Source: Cytobacillus depressus (GTDB lineage: Bacteria; Bacillota; Bacilli; Bacillales; Cytobacillaceae). From it: a stretch of 34,631 nt of DNA. Each line of letters begins with the position of its first letter. Position 1 is the stretch's first letter. Made by a program: the position numbers and the translations under genes. The notes below the pieces were generated by a model that was not told the origin of the DNA, did no database searches, and was given only the letters and a program-made list of their open reading frames with translations. The stretch is from contig NZ_WBOS01000029.1 of assembly GCF_008923245.1 (NCBI RefSeq), positions 1-34,631 of the forward strand, in the 5' to 3' direction. Of this stretch, positions 16,423 through 25,309 are shown in pieces.

Positions 16423-17820
16423 TTAATTAAGCCATGCTTTTAATGGTTTTATTCTCGGGAACACAAAACGATCAAGTAAGAACATCATAATTATAGAAAT
16501 GCCTACTAATGGCATAATCATTCCCATTATCAACATGATAAAGAATACGGTTCTTGTAATCTTTTTATCTTTTGATTTAGCTGGTGCACCTAACTTTCCT
16601 TCTGGTTTTCGTTTACGCCACATAATGAATGAGCTAATGACGATTCCGATTAGTCCTAGGCAAACGATAAGACCTAAAATTTGATTGGCTATACCAAATA
16701 AACGTCCTTCATGAAGAGCAATTCCAGCTTCAATTAATTTTGCGGTTATTCCAAAGTCTTTAAAGCGAACATTACTCAGAATAGCTCCACTGTATTGATC
16801 GATATGCAAAGTGGCTAAATCGGCAGGTGTTTGGTCATGAGAAATCGTATAAACTCCCTTTTCCCCATCGGGCATTGAAATCGTATATGGTTTTTTAATG
16901 TTTTCTTTTTCGGCGATATAAACGATGTCCTCTAAAGATAAGGGTAAATAGGTAGCTGCTGTAGAATCAGGTACTGGCAAATTCTTATTTGCCCACGGAA
17001 TGTCTTGAGCGATATCTTTTGTTAATGTAACAGATTCTGGTTTTTCAGCCCAGCTGTATGCAAAAGGTGGAGTGCCTGTATTCGTTGCAGTGGCAAGCCG
17101 ATTGATCTGTTCTCCTAAAACACCTGACCATGGAAGGCCTGTTGCAATTAAAATAAATATAAATAATGATAGCCAAAAGGCAGGTACAGCATGCATATCA
17201 CGCCAAAAAGTTTTCCCCTTTGCATTAAAACGAGGTAAAATCGTTCCCCAAATGGAAGCTTTATTTCGCGGCCACCAAATATAAAGACCAGTCAATAGTA
17301 AAATAGCACCCCAACAGGCAGCCAACTCAACTATCCGATTAGCAACCGTACCTCCAACAATTAATTCACTGTGGAGCTTTTTGGAAATTTCTATAAATTT
17401 TTCTTCATTTTTTAAAGAACCAGTAATTTCACCTGAATAAGGATTTATGAATACGGAGGACATTTGTCCGTTATCTATCAAACCAATTTCAGTTGTTCTT
17501 GAAGGATCATCATAAGTTTTATATGAGGTAATTGTCCCTTCTGGATAGTTCTCTTTTATTTTTTCTACTTGTGCTGAAGGTGATAGGGTAGATGAACCAG
17601 CTTCTTGAACATAATATAAATCCTTATAAAGCATTGATTCAATTTGTGGTTTGAATAAATAGACGGCTCCGCTAAATGCTAGAATGATTAGAAAAGGTGA
17701 AAATATGAGTCCAGCATAAAAGTGCCATCTCCACACGGTTTGATAAAGTGAAGCCTTCACGCGTTTTTCAGACCTTTTTTGTTGATTAGGAATTACATTT
17801 TCTACTTTGACTGCTTCCAT
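16423..17820 (-). CDS. PepSY-domain transmembrane protein
   Basis: 465 residues. A cytoplasmic basic N-terminus is followed by YQTVWRWHFYAGLIFSPFL, the first of four predicted membrane helices typical of PepSY_TM (PiuB-like) proteins, then outer PepSY domains (about 60-150 and 270-350), helices near 165-190, 210-230 and 375-400, and a final hydrophobic pair. Relatives are often iron- or heme-linked membrane proteins and some are reductases; the role here is unproven. GAGGAG precedes ATG 17820. It probably forms a transcript with the broken lipoprotein gene behind it. No convincing Fur box was found upstream. Confidence 0.85.
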   Translation of the reverse strand: MEAVKVENVIPNQQKRSEKRVKASLYQTVWRWHFYAGLIFSPFLIILAFSGAVYLFKPQIESMLYKDLYYVQEAGSSTLSPSAQVEKIKENYPEGTITSYKTYDDPSRTTEIGLIDNGQMSSVFINPYSGEITGSLKNEEKFIEISKKLHSELIVGGTVANRIVELAACWGAILLLTGLYIWWPRNKASIWGTILPRFNAKGKTFWRDMHAVPAFWLSLFIFILIATGLPWSGVLGEQINRLATATNTGTPPFAYSWAEKPESVTLTKDIAQDIPWANKNLPVPDSTAATYLPLSLEDIVYIAEKENIKKPYTISMPDGEKGVYTISHDQTPADLATLHIDQYSGAILSNVRFKDFGITAKLIEAGIALHEGRLFGIANQILGLIVCLGLIGIVISSFIMWRKRKPEGKLGAPAKSKDKKITRTVFFIMLIMGMIMPLVGISIIMMFLLDRFVFPRIKPLKAWLN

Positions 17821-18059
17821 GTTGTGGTCTCCTCGTTATTGCAGAATTTTTTGATTTACAATATTGACACAATGATTATATTTGCAAAATATGTAGAAAG
17901 TATGAAGTTTTTTTGTAAAAAAAATAGTGTATTATTCATTTACATTTATGTGATTCAAATTATTGATCCCATATGTAATGGATAATTTTGTACGAGAAGA
18001 CCGAGGAATAGTAATGGGTGGTTTAAGTGTTGATGCCAAATTAGTTATAAACAAGAGAA

Positions 18060-18080
18060 AACGCACCTTAAAGGCACGTT
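18060..18080 (-). terminator. Terminator of the zinc exporter gene
   Basis: Minus strand: AACGTGCCT-TTA-AGGTGCGTT, a 9-bp stem with two G-U pairs, followed by TTTCTC. It lies directly behind the stop codon. Confidence 0.65.
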
Positions 18081-19018
18081 TATACTTTTAATTCATTATG
18101 AGCAATTTGTGAATTTTCAATTTGAATCGTTGTGTGTATGATTTTGAATTTATCTCTAATGATATTTATTGCTTCTTGTAGAATCTCTTGACTATTTCTA
18201 TTGTCTTCAATTAAAACATGGCAGCTTAGAGAATCTAATCCAGAGGTGATGGTCCATATATGGAGGTCGTGTACATCAATGACTCCATCAATTTCGCCTA
18301 GAACCGCTTTTACTTCATCCTGATTAATCGTAAGAGGTGTGCCTTCCATTAAAATATGAACGGAATGTTTTATGATTCCCCAAGCGCTTTTTAAAATTAA
18401 TAAAGAGACTAATACCGAAATGATTGGGTCTGCTATATACCAATCGAATATGAGCATTAATACACCGGCTATAATTGCCCCAACAGATCCTAATGCATCC
18501 CCAAGCACGTGTAAATAGGCGCTCCGCAAGTTAACATTATTCTTCACGTCGCCTTTCCGCATTAATGACCAAGCACTAATTAAATTAGCAAGCAACCCAA
18601 TTGAAGCAATGAATATCATTGTTCCACTTGCAACAGATGGCGGTTCGAAAAAGCGGCGGTATGCTTCCCAAACGATAAATCCTGCTATTACAAACAAGGT
18701 AACACCATTAAATAATGCTGCTAATATTTCAAAGCGATAATAGCCATAGCTTTTATTAGGGGATGGTGGTCTTGAAGCGAACCAAATGGCAACTAAACTT
18801 AAAATTAAGGAACTAGTGTCGCTGAGCATATGTCCTGAATCGGATAATAATGCTAAACTATTCGTCATTAATCCCCCAAAGAATTCTAAAAACATTATTC
18901 CAGTGGTAATTAGTAAAGCAGTAATTAACCCTTTTTTATTCCCTTCTCTTGTTTCTTCAAAATGATTATGGCTGTGTGAGTGACCGTGATGATCGTGTCC
19001 ATGATGATTATGTCCCAT
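18080..19018 (-). CDS. czcD: Cation diffusion facilitator, zinc exporter (CzcD type)
   Basis: 312-residue CDF transporter that exports Zn(II), and possibly Co or Cd, in exchange for protons or potassium. The N-terminus is His-rich (HNHHGHDHHGHSHSHNH, within residues 3-19). Six helices follow; helix II carries SDSGHMLSD, and helix V has HVLGDALGSVG, giving the HxxxD/HxxxD zinc site. The cytoplasmic domain begins near 215 (HILMEGTP) and ends with DLHIWTITSG and HVLIEDNR features. GGGAGG precedes ATG 19018. Upstream lies only the tail of an ArsR-type repressor gene, so its control may be lost. Confidence 0.92.
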   Translation of the reverse strand: MGHNHHGHDHHGHSHSHNHFEETREGNKKGLITALLITTGIMFLEFFGGLMTNSLALLSDSGHMLSDTSSLILSLVAIWFASRPPSPNKSYGYYRFEILAALFNGVTLFVIAGFIVWEAYRRFFEPPSVASGTMIFIASIGLLANLISAWSLMRKGDVKNNVNLRSAYLHVLGDALGSVGAIIAGVLMLIFDWYIADPIISVLVSLLILKSAWGIIKHSVHILMEGTPLTINQDEVKAVLGEIDGVIDVHDLHIWTITSGLDSLSCHVLIEDNRNSQEILQEAINIIRDKFKIIHTTIQIENSQIAHNELKV

Positions 19019-19030
19019 AATTCTGCCTCC

Positions 19031-19132
19031 CTACTCACATTCAACATGAGATAACACTTGATTTAATATCGTAATGACGTGTTCATCATCATATGTGTAA
19101 TAATATGTGTTCCCTTCACGTCTATAAAGGTG
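19031..19132 (-). pseudogene. C-terminal remnant of an ArsR/CzrA-type repressor
   Basis: Minus strand, ending at TAG 19031-19033, 12 bp before the exporter start. The 33 preserved codons read HLYRREGNTYYYTYDDEHV and then ITILNQVLSHVECE. This is the wing of a winged helix followed by the alpha-5 helix of a CzrA/SmtB-type zinc sensor, with the metal motif D-x-H...H-x-x-C in place of the usual D-x-H...H-x-x-H. Directly upstream are TGA stops, and no DNA-recognition helix is found in any frame. So the 5' two thirds of the gene are missing, and the fragment cannot encode a working repressor. Confidence 0.8.
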
Positions 19133-19159
19133 TCAAAGAGATATCAGTCAGTAATATTG

Positions 19160-19186
19160 TTTACTTAATGTTTATAGTAATTTACC
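19160..19186 (+). promoter_or_regulatory. Possible PhoP box of the phosphatase gene
   Basis: TTTACT (19160), TTTATA (19171) and TTTACC (19181) are spaced 11 and 10 bp, similar to the direct TT(A/T/C)ACA repeats of PhoP-activated Bacillus promoters; TTTACA at 19203 may be a fourth. TATAAA at 19216-19221 is a candidate -10. No good -35 is present, as expected for activated promoters. The AT-rich context makes chance matches likely. Confidence 0.4.
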
Positions 19187-19262
19187 TTCTTTTAATATTA
19201 GATTTACAATTTTCTTATAAAGTAAGCATTGTTAGTAGAAAATATGATTTGGAGGTCTTTCA

Positions 19263-20642
19263 ATGTTAAAAAAGAAACTATTAAAAAAGGTCCTTCCGGT
19301 TGCAGTTCTTTCAACTGTAGCGATGGGAAGTTTGTTTGGAACAGTAGGTAATCCAAGTGCACTTGCAAAAGAAGAGAAAAACAGCAATGCTGATATTAAA
19401 AATGTAATTTTCCTAATTGGTGACGGAATGGGTGTTTCTTATACTTCTGCTTATCGTTACTTCAAAGATGATCATTCTACACCTATTGTTGAACAAACGG
19501 AGTTCGACAAATATCTTGTTGGTCAGCAAATGACATATCCAGAAGATCCAGAACAAAACATTACAGATTCAGCTTCAGCAGCTACTGCCATGTCAGCAGG
19601 TGTAAAAACATATAATGCAGCGATTGCTGTTGATAACGACAAGACGAAAGTAAAAACAGTATTAGAAGCAGCAAAAGAAAAGGGCAAAGCTACAGGACTA
19701 GTTGCTACATCTGAAATTACGCACGCAACTCCTGCTGCATTTGGTGCTCATAATGAAAATCGTAAAAATATGAATGCGATTGCTGATGATTATTATAACG
19801 AGTTAATTAATGGGAAACATAAAATTGACGTTCTTCTTGGCGGTGGAAAATCGAATTTTGAACGTCCGGATGTAAATCTTGCTGAAGCCTTCAAAAAGGA
19901 TGGATTCAGTTATGTAACAAACAAAGACCAACTATTAAATGATAAAAACGACCAAGTTCTAGGTCTATTTGCTACTGGCGGGCTTCCAAAAATGATTGAC
20001 CGCACAGAAGAAATTCCATCGCTTGAAGAAATGACAACATCAGCAATCGACCGTTTAAACAAGAATAAAGATGGTTTCTTCTTAATGGTAGAAGGAAGCC
20101 AAATTGACTGGGCTGGCCATGATAATGATATTGTTGGTGCAATGAGCGAAATGGAAGACTTCGAAAAAGCATTTAAAGCAGCAATTGAGTTTGCGAAAAA
20201 GGACAAGCACACGCTAGTTGTTGCTACTGCTGACCATTCAACAGGCGGATTCTCTATTGGTGCTAATGGGATTTATAATTGGTTCAGTGAGCCAATCAAA
20301 GCTGCCAAACGTACGCCTGCCTTTATGGCGGATGAAATTGCCAAAGGTGCAGATGTTGAGCAAACCTTAAAGAACTATATTGATCAAAATCTTTTACCAT
20401 TGACTGATGCTGAAATCCAATCTGTTAAAAATGCTGGCAAAAAAGCAAGTGATATCACTAACGCAATCAAAACAGTATTTAATAACCGTTCTTATACAGG
20501 CTGGACAACTGGCGGACATACTGGTGAAGACGTGCCAGTATATGCATTCGGACCATCTAAAGAGCGCTTTGCAGGTCAAGTAGATAACACAGACCATGCA
20601 AAAATCATTTTTGATATTTTAAGTAAAGGTAAAAATAATTAA
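19263..20642 (+). CDS. phoA: Secreted alkaline phosphatase
   Basis: 459-residue phosphomonoesterase that frees inorganic phosphate outside the cell. A Sec signal peptide covers about residues 1-36 (basic start, hydrophobic core, NPSALA). Active-site blocks are all present: Asp54 in FLIGDGMGV, nucleophile Ser103 in TDSASAATAM, THATPAAFGAH, MVEGSQIDWAGHDND, ATADHSTGGF and GGHTGEDVPV, giving the two-zinc, one-magnesium site. Length matches B. subtilis PhoA/PhoB. ATG 19263 follows GGAGGT. Its likely regulation is phosphate limitation through PhoP. A terminator follows at 20674. Confidence 0.95.
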   Translation: MLKKKLLKKVLPVAVLSTVAMGSLFGTVGNPSALAKEEKNSNADIKNVIFLIGDGMGVSYTSAYRYFKDDHSTPIVEQTEFDKYLVGQQMTYPEDPEQNITDSASAATAMSAGVKTYNAAIAVDNDKTKVKTVLEAAKEKGKATGLVATSEITHATPAAFGAHNENRKNMNAIADDYYNELINGKHKIDVLLGGGKSNFERPDVNLAEAFKKDGFSYVTNKDQLLNDKNDQVLGLFATGGLPKMIDRTEEIPSLEEMTTSAIDRLNKNKDGFFLMVEGSQIDWAGHDNDIVGAMSEMEDFEKAFKAAIEFAKKDKHTLVVATADHSTGGFSIGANGIYNWFSEPIKAAKRTPAFMADEIAKGADVEQTLKNYIDQNLLPLTDAEIQSVKNAGKKASDITNAIKTVFNNRSYTGWTTGGHTGEDVPVYAFGPSKERFAGQVDNTDHAKIIFDILSKGKNN

Positions 20643-20673
20643 TAGTCGTATAGGATGAATATGTTTATAAGGT

Positions 20674-20707
20674 CCCGTTGCTTTCAAAAAGTAGCGGGTA
20701 CTTTTTT
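20674..20707 (+). terminator. Terminator of the alkaline phosphatase gene
   Basis: CCCGTTGCT (20674-20682) pairs with AGTAGCGGG (20690-20698) using two G-U pairs, followed by a T-run at 20702-20707. Confidence 0.8.
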
Positions 20708-20732
20708 AAAGCCTAAAAATAGGAGGATTTCA

Positions 20733-21374
20733 TTGAAAAAATTATTCTCTCTCTTTCTATTAATAGCGCTTGCTGGTTGTTCAGCAAGCAACACTACAGT
20801 ATCTCAAGATGTAGAAAAAATAACAGAAAAATCTGCTCTAGAAGTAAACAAGGATGTATATGTACCGAGCCCACATATAACGGATGACCTTAATTTTGTA
20901 AACGTAGGAGAAACAATATCTGATTCAAAAGGCGAGCTCACCTTAAAAGAATACAAGAAAGTGAATATGGACATTCAAGTCGGACCCGCCAATCTGACCA
21001 TAAAAGATATAAAAGTGATGCATTTTGTCCCGGATTTTGGCATGATCGACTTTTTCCACGATTATACACATGATGAAGAATTTGATTTTGTAAAGGTTGG
21101 AGTGGAGGTCAAAAATACATCAACCGACGAAATAAAATTCAATCCAATTGCTTATCTTAAAATGAACAGTGGAGAACACAAAACTTGGGAAGATGATATT
21201 TATCTTGAAGAATTACTAGGAAAGATGGAGCCGAATGAGGTTAAAAAAGGCAATCTAGGTTTTATTCTAGAAGACACAGATGAAATAACATGGGTTGAGC
21301 TGTTAACAAGCGATGTCGTAAATAAAAAAGATGAAAGCATTGAAAAAGCAAAAAATATTAAACTCGATTTTTAA
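20733..21374 (+). CDS. Lipoprotein with a DUF4352-like domain
   Basis: 213 residues. MKKLFSLFLLIALAGC is a clear lipoprotein signal with Cys16. After a short linker comes a beta-rich domain (about 45-200) with VNVGETISDSKGELTLKEY, DFVKVGVEVKNTSTDEIKF and MEPNEVKKGNLGFILE, the layout of DUF4352/telomeric-repeat-factor-like immunoglobulin folds found in Bacillus lipoproteins. I place the start at TTG 20733 because AGGAGG is at 20721-20726; upstream frame residues lie in the phosphatase terminator. It is probably transcribed alone. The function is unknown. Confidence 0.8.
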   Translation: MKKLFSLFLLIALAGCSASNTTVSQDVEKITEKSALEVNKDVYVPSPHITDDLNFVNVGETISDSKGELTLKEYKKVNMDIQVGPANLTIKDIKVMHFVPDFGMIDFFHDYTHDEEFDFVKVGVEVKNTSTDEIKFNPIAYLKMNSGEHKTWEDDIYLEELLGKMEPNEVKKGNLGFILEDTDEITWVELLTSDVVNKKDESIEKAKNIKLDF

Positions 21375-21415
21375 TGGAAACGGTTTGACTTTAATTAGAT
21401 ATTGTAAAAATTGCC

Positions 21416-21445
21416 AAAAGTCACTTGAAGAAAGTGGCTTTTTGT
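21416..21445 (+). terminator. Terminator of the DUF4352-like lipoprotein gene
   Basis: AAAAGTCACTT-GAAG-AAGTGGCTTTT stem with one G-U pair, then TTGTTTT. Confidence 0.8.
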
Positions 21446-21652
21446 TTTAAGCATTTTTTAACCTAGATCAATAAAATGCAAGTTGCAATAAGGTTTTGAA
21501 ATTAGGGAGGTAGAGGCTAGGGAGAATATTTTGCTTAACCAATAGTTGGGAATCTTTATTTATTTCACTTCTCTATAAAAAAATCTTTTTAAAGTTGTCG
21601 ACATGTTTTAGTATATACTAATAATAGAAAATACTTAATAAGGAACAAATGA

Positions 21653-22075
21653 ATGAAAAAAAAATATGTTTGGCTCACAGCAGCTATTGTATATTGTATG
21701 GCTATTTTTATCACTACCGCTTCTCCTGTTTCGACTGGCGGAAATACGCTAATGATCCTAGCGGAGCTTCTCCATCTTTCGGAAGAACAGGCAAGAATAG
21801 CCAATCTCGTATTTAGGAAGCTTGTGCATCTGTCGGCCTTTGGGCTACTTGCTATATTGTTTTATAATAGCTTCGAAAAACGCCGATTTTTGCAAGCATG
21901 GCTGTACACAACGCTATATGCAGCATCCGATGAAATTCACCAGGCTTTTCTCCCTGATCGGACAGGTTCGATTGTGGATGTGGGGATTGATTCCGTTGGT
22001 GCGCTGATTGCTTTGGTGATAGTAAAAATGGCAGTCTCTAGACGGAGAAAGCCAAATAAAGTACTTAACAAATGA
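21653..22075 (+). CDS. VanZ-like membrane protein
   Basis: 140 residues with four hydrophobic segments (about 5-25, 60-80, 84-98 and 108-130). The sequence FRKLVHLSAFGLLAILFYNS followed by DEIHQAFLPDRTGSIVDVG is the conserved VanZ-family core. Family members include VanZ of teicoplanin resistance, but most are of unknown function, so a resistance role should not be assumed. AAGGAAC precedes the ATG. It is convergent with mtnD across a strong terminator. Confidence 0.85.
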   Translation: MKKKYVWLTAAIVYCMAIFITTASPVSTGGNTLMILAELLHLSEEQARIANLVFRKLVHLSAFGLLAILFYNSFEKRRFLQAWLYTTLYAASDEIHQAFLPDRTGSIVDVGIDSVGALIALVIVKMAVSRRRKPNKVLNK

Positions 22076-22157
22076 ATACGCTTATGCAAAGATATCTGTT
22101 TTGATAGACTTAAAAACTGCCTTAAATGGTTTTACCTTGAAGGCGGCTTCTGACAAA

Positions 22158-22204
22158 AAAAGCTTATAGATAAAGTCCTTTTCGGAACGAGTCTATAAGC
22201 TTTT
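22158..22204. terminator. Bidirectional terminator between vanZ-like gene and mtnD
   Basis: AAAAGCTTATAGA (22158-22170) and TCTATAAGCTTTT (22192-22204) are perfectly complementary, with A and T runs outside and an extra small stem in the loop (GTCC/GGAAC). Confidence 0.9.
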
Positions 22205-22220
22205 ATAAATTTATTTTCTA

Positions 22221-22754
22221 TTAACCTTCAACACTTTCCTTCTCATAAACCGGCACCCAGCCTTCTTCTGTTACGAAAATACGGACTGCGACTACTTTTC
22301 TGTCATCAGCAAGTGTGAAGTAATGGCGAATATACTCTGGAACGGAGATCAAATCGCCGGGGTTTAAATGCACCTCAAAAAATCGCTCGTCTTTCCCTTG
22401 GATGACGAATACTCCGTGGCCGCTTGCGATAAAGCGAACCTCGTCATCTGTATGATGGTGTTCTCTTTGGAAGTTTTTCAAAAGCTCGTCAAGATTAGGT
22501 GTTGTATCTGATAAAGAAATAACGTCAGCAGTTTTATAGCCGCGGCGTGCAGAAATATCGCCGATTTCCACTTTAAAAGTACTTAAAATCTCTGCTTTTT
22601 CTTCAGCGCTTAAATTGTATTTTTCACGAAGGTTTTCCGGCAGTTTATTAATATCCCATTGCTCATAAATAACTTCCTGTTGCTCTAAAAATGCTGCAAC
22701 CTTGCTTTGTTCTTCAATTACTTCATTTGTCCCTTGGATCGTGATTGTTGCCAT
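22221..22754 (-). CDS. mtnD: Acireductone dioxygenase MtnD
   Basis: Last enzyme of the mtnWXBD set: it oxidises the acireductone from MTR salvage to 2-keto-4-methylthiobutyrate and formate, the step before the transamination that gives methionine. 177 residues, cupin fold. Metal ligands follow the pattern His99, His101 and Glu105 (HHHTDDEVRF) and His144 (YIRHYF). ATG 22754 is 15 bp after mtnB, with AGGGAG. A bound nickel instead of iron would produce the off-pathway reaction with carbon monoxide; the sequence cannot tell which metal is used. Confidence 0.95.
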   Translation of the reverse strand: MATITIQGTNEVIEEQSKVAAFLEQQEVIYEQWDINKLPENLREKYNLSAEEKAEILSTFKVEIGDISARRGYKTADVISLSDTTPNLDELLKNFQREHHHTDDEVRFIASGHGVFVIQGKDERFFEVHLNPGDLISVPEYIRHYFTLADDRKVVAVRIFVTEEGWVPVYEKESVEG

Positions 22755-22769
22755 TAGAATCTCCCTTTC

Positions 22770-23393
22770 TTATTTAAAATTTGCTTTCGCGTTGATTAAT
22801 GCTAATTGATATTGAAATAAAAACTCACAAGCTTCTAATAGTTTCTTCGCTTCAAAGCCATCTTTTCCCCAGACAGTAATACCGTGGTTTCGTATAAGGA
22901 CGGCTCCTTTATCGGCTTGAATATGTTCCCCGAATTCTTCTGCTAAAGCGGGAATATGTGCATGGTTATGTATAATTGGGATCGTAAGCTCGGCATCCTC
23001 TTCCCAAAGATCAAATGCTTTAATTAATTCTTGATACTGAAAGGTTACTTTCCCATCTACACCGTAAAGCTCGGAGATGACATTATTGGCTACCGTATGA
23101 ACATGAAGGCAGCAGCCTGCTGCGGTTTTTTGAAAAACAGCGCAGTGCAGCAAGGTTTCTGCAGATGGCCTCAGCTGTGTTTCTTCAACCGCTTTGCCAT
23201 CCCGATCGACAAGGAGGAAGTCTTCCGAAGTTCTTTTTCTTTTATCCTTCCCGCTTGCTGTTACCAGAAACCGCAGTGGCTCACAGCTAACCTTAATGGC
23301 CAGATTACCGCTCGTTCCCATAAACCAGTCTCTTGCTGCCAGTTCATCCTTAATGTCCGCTAGCTCATTCCATTTGGATACGAGTGCACTCAT
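22770..23393 (-). CDS. mtnB: Methylthioribulose-1-phosphate dehydratase MtnB
   Basis: Dehydrates 5-methylthioribulose-1-phosphate to the diketo phosphate used by MtnW. 207 residues, class II aldolase-like fold. Zinc-site residues are visible as His97 and His99 (CCLHVHT) and a later His in IPIIHNHAHIP. The GTSGNLAIKV and VTASGKDKR blocks are conserved. It overlaps the end of mtnX by 4 bp (ATGA), so translation is coupled. Confidence 0.95.
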   Translation of the reverse strand: MSALVSKWNELADIKDELAARDWFMGTSGNLAIKVSCEPLRFLVTASGKDKRKRTSEDFLLVDRDGKAVEETQLRPSAETLLHCAVFQKTAAGCCLHVHTVANNVISELYGVDGKVTFQYQELIKAFDLWEEDAELTIPIIHNHAHIPALAEEFGEHIQADKGAVLIRNHGITVWGKDGFEAKKLLEACEFLFQYQLALINAKANFK

Positions 23394-24055
23394 ACTTTCA
23401 CATCCAATCGAGATTCAATCACTTGAATACAATCTTGAAAACGTTCAAAAGGCTCATAAGGGATATTCAATTCCTTGCATTTTTCGATCAGGAAATCCCT
23501 TGCAATGACAACATCCGCCAGTTTTGCCGCTTCAAGATCAGTTATAGAATCGCCAATAACGATGCTTGTATTTTCCTCAGATGCGAGCTGGCGAATGATG
23601 GACGGCTTACAGCAGCCACAGCCTTTGTTCGAACAGTCATGATCACATTCATATGGGAAAATAATGCGGATATTTTCACCGGAAAAATCTGCTTCATTGC
23701 AATAGATTTTTTCAAACGGTCCGAAAGGTTCTAAGACAGGATGGACGAAAAAGTCGATTCCGCCGCTCACGATATATAGCGGAATGTTTGCTTCTCTAGT
23801 AAACTGGACAAATTCGGCGAACCCTTCCCGTATCACGGCATCCTTTAGCACGAAAGAAATGATTTCATCCTTTTTGGACGAAGGAAGAAGGGAGAATAGC
23901 TTGCCGACGCCTTCTTGAATAGACACCTTTTGCCCTAAAATATCATCTTTAATTGCGTTCCATTCTGGCGGGGCGAATTTTTTCATGATGTTTATGATGT
24001 TATCTTTATTCGTGATGGTACCGTCAAAGTCGCAAAAAATAACTGGATTTTTCAT
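23390..24055 (-). CDS. mtnX: HK-MTPenyl-1-P phosphatase MtnX
   Basis: HAD-family phosphatase, 221 residues, removing the phosphate from 2-hydroxy-3-keto-5-methylthiopentenyl-1-phosphate to give the acireductone. HAD motif I is FCDFDGTITN with Asp9 and Asp11, motif II is IVSGGID, and motif IV is VIGDSITDLEAAKLAD. I start at ATG 24055 (MKNPVIF), preceded by GGGGAGG and overlapping the mtnW stop by 4 bp; a longer frame adds five residues but covers the ribosome site. MtnW plus MtnX together replace the MtnC enolase-phosphatase of other bacteria. Confidence 0.95.
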   Translation of the reverse strand: MKNPVIFCDFDGTITNKDNIINIMKKFAPPEWNAIKDDILGQKVSIQEGVGKLFSLLPSSKKDEIISFVLKDAVIREGFAEFVQFTREANIPLYIVSGGIDFFVHPVLEPFGPFEKIYCNEADFSGENIRIIFPYECDHDCSNKGCGCCKPSIIRQLASEENTSIVIGDSITDLEAAKLADVVIARDFLIEKCKELNIPYEPFERFQDCIQVIESRLDVKV

Positions 24056-25275
24056 TTCGAACCTCCCCATAAATCGAGGGCTATTTTTAATTCCGGATGT
24101 TCTTCAGTAGCCTCCGCTAACTTCTTTCCCGACAGGACTGCATCAACCGCTTGCCTAAATGCTTTCCCTCCGCCTGCTGCCCCATTCGGGTGACCGTGAA
24201 CGCCGCCGCCTGCATTGATCACACAATCGGTTCCATAATCCTCTATTAGAAGAGGGACGAGCCCAGGATGAATGCCGGCAGATGGGACTGGAAACGCCCT
24301 TTTTACTGAGGCTTCCTCGGTCAGTTTTTCACCAATGGCTAATGCAGCATCTTTTTCAAGCGCTACACTGCCATACGGGGAAGGGAATAGAGAAAAGTCA
24401 GCGCCAGCATAACGTGTTAATTTTCCAAGCGCGAGCGGACTGGCTACACCATAAAAAGCAGAGGAGGTGAAAGCGCCGCTAAAAGCTGGATGCGCCATGA
24501 GCGGTAGCTGAACATCTTGATCTTCCGCAAGCTCCTGCAGGACATCAAGCCCATATGTGTGTACATTAAACAATAAAGCATCAGCACCGAGCTCACGGGC
24601 TTTTTTGGCTTTATCTTTTAATTCCGAAGTTCGGCCCGTGAGGTTGACGGCATACAGGGTACGATGCCCTGTTTCTTCATACACCTGCTGCAATACTTCT
24701 TTGCCCCTTACGATTCTTTGTTCAAATGGCGTAAGCGGATTTTCAAATAGGATTTCATCATCCTTCACAAGATCGACTCCGCCAAGTGCTTGCTCTCTTA
24801 GCTGAGCAGTCAAATAATCTATATCTCTGCCGATGACTCCTTTAAAAATGCTCATTGTGAGTGGGCGGTCATGAACGTTTAATTTATTTCGAATTCCTTC
24901 GATCCCAAAACGTGGTCCAGGGAAATGGCTTAATAATTCCGAATCAAACTCTAAGTCTAGTAATTTCACTTCACCATCTAAGGACAGCTTGCCGAAAACA
25001 GTTGTTAAAATCGCTGGAATATCAGCGGAAAAATTAGCGCTAGGATAAGCAATCTTTACTTTAGCTAAAACGTCATTTTGCCTAAATGGATGGCGCGAGT
25101 CGAATAATTCCTCGACTGAGATGACACGTCCTTTATGCTTTTTCAACTGCTCTTGTTCAAGAAGCGGTAAATCTGTCCAAGAGCCAATGGTTAACCCGAG
25201 AGCAATACCCTCTGCTTTTTTTTCAAATGTTCCTGGCTTTCCGAATAACTGATAGGTAGCGATGATTTCACTCAT
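24052..25275 (-). CDS. mtnW: RuBisCO-like protein, DK-MTP-1-P enolase MtnW
   Basis: 407-residue RuBisCO-like protein (form IV) that enolises 2,3-diketo-5-methylthiopentyl-1-phosphate. The catalytic block GGVDLVKDDEILFENP contains the lysine that is carbamylated in the family (Lys171) and the magnesium ligands Asp173 and Glu174. RFGIEGIRNKL and NAGGGVHGHPNGAAGG (phosphate loop) are also typical. It begins at ATG 25275 with GGAGG eight bases upstream; a TTG six codons earlier overlaps that site. It is first in the mtnWXBD operon, under the SAM-I riboswitch at 25445-25549. Confidence 0.96.
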   Translation of the reverse strand: MSEIIATYQLFGKPGTFEKKAEGIALGLTIGSWTDLPLLEQEQLKKHKGRVISVEELFDSRHPFRQNDVLAKVKIAYPSANFSADIPAILTTVFGKLSLDGEVKLLDLEFDSELLSHFPGPRFGIEGIRNKLNVHDRPLTMSIFKGVIGRDIDYLTAQLREQALGGVDLVKDDEILFENPLTPFEQRIVRGKEVLQQVYEETGHRTLYAVNLTGRTSELKDKAKKARELGADALLFNVHTYGLDVLQELAEDQDVQLPLMAHPAFSGAFTSSAFYGVASPLALGKLTRYAGADFSLFPSPYGSVALEKDAALAIGEKLTEEASVKRAFPVPSAGIHPGLVPLLIEDYGTDCVINAGGGVHGHPNGAAGGGKAFRQAVDAVLSGKKLAEATEEHPELKIALDLWGGSK

Positions 25276-25309
25276 GTCTTCATCCTCCAAAAATTATCTA
25301 AAAGTGTGT

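Noticed and set aside
17821..17960. Fur box upstream of the PepSY gene
   Set aside because: Only scattered AT-rich matches to the consensus; nothing comparable to the two clear boxes at 7711 and 7787.
19078..19110. ATATGTGT direct repeats as a metal-repressor operator before czcD
   Set aside because: These bases are explained as codons of the ArsR remnant (the Tyr/Thr-rich wing), so operator function is not supported.
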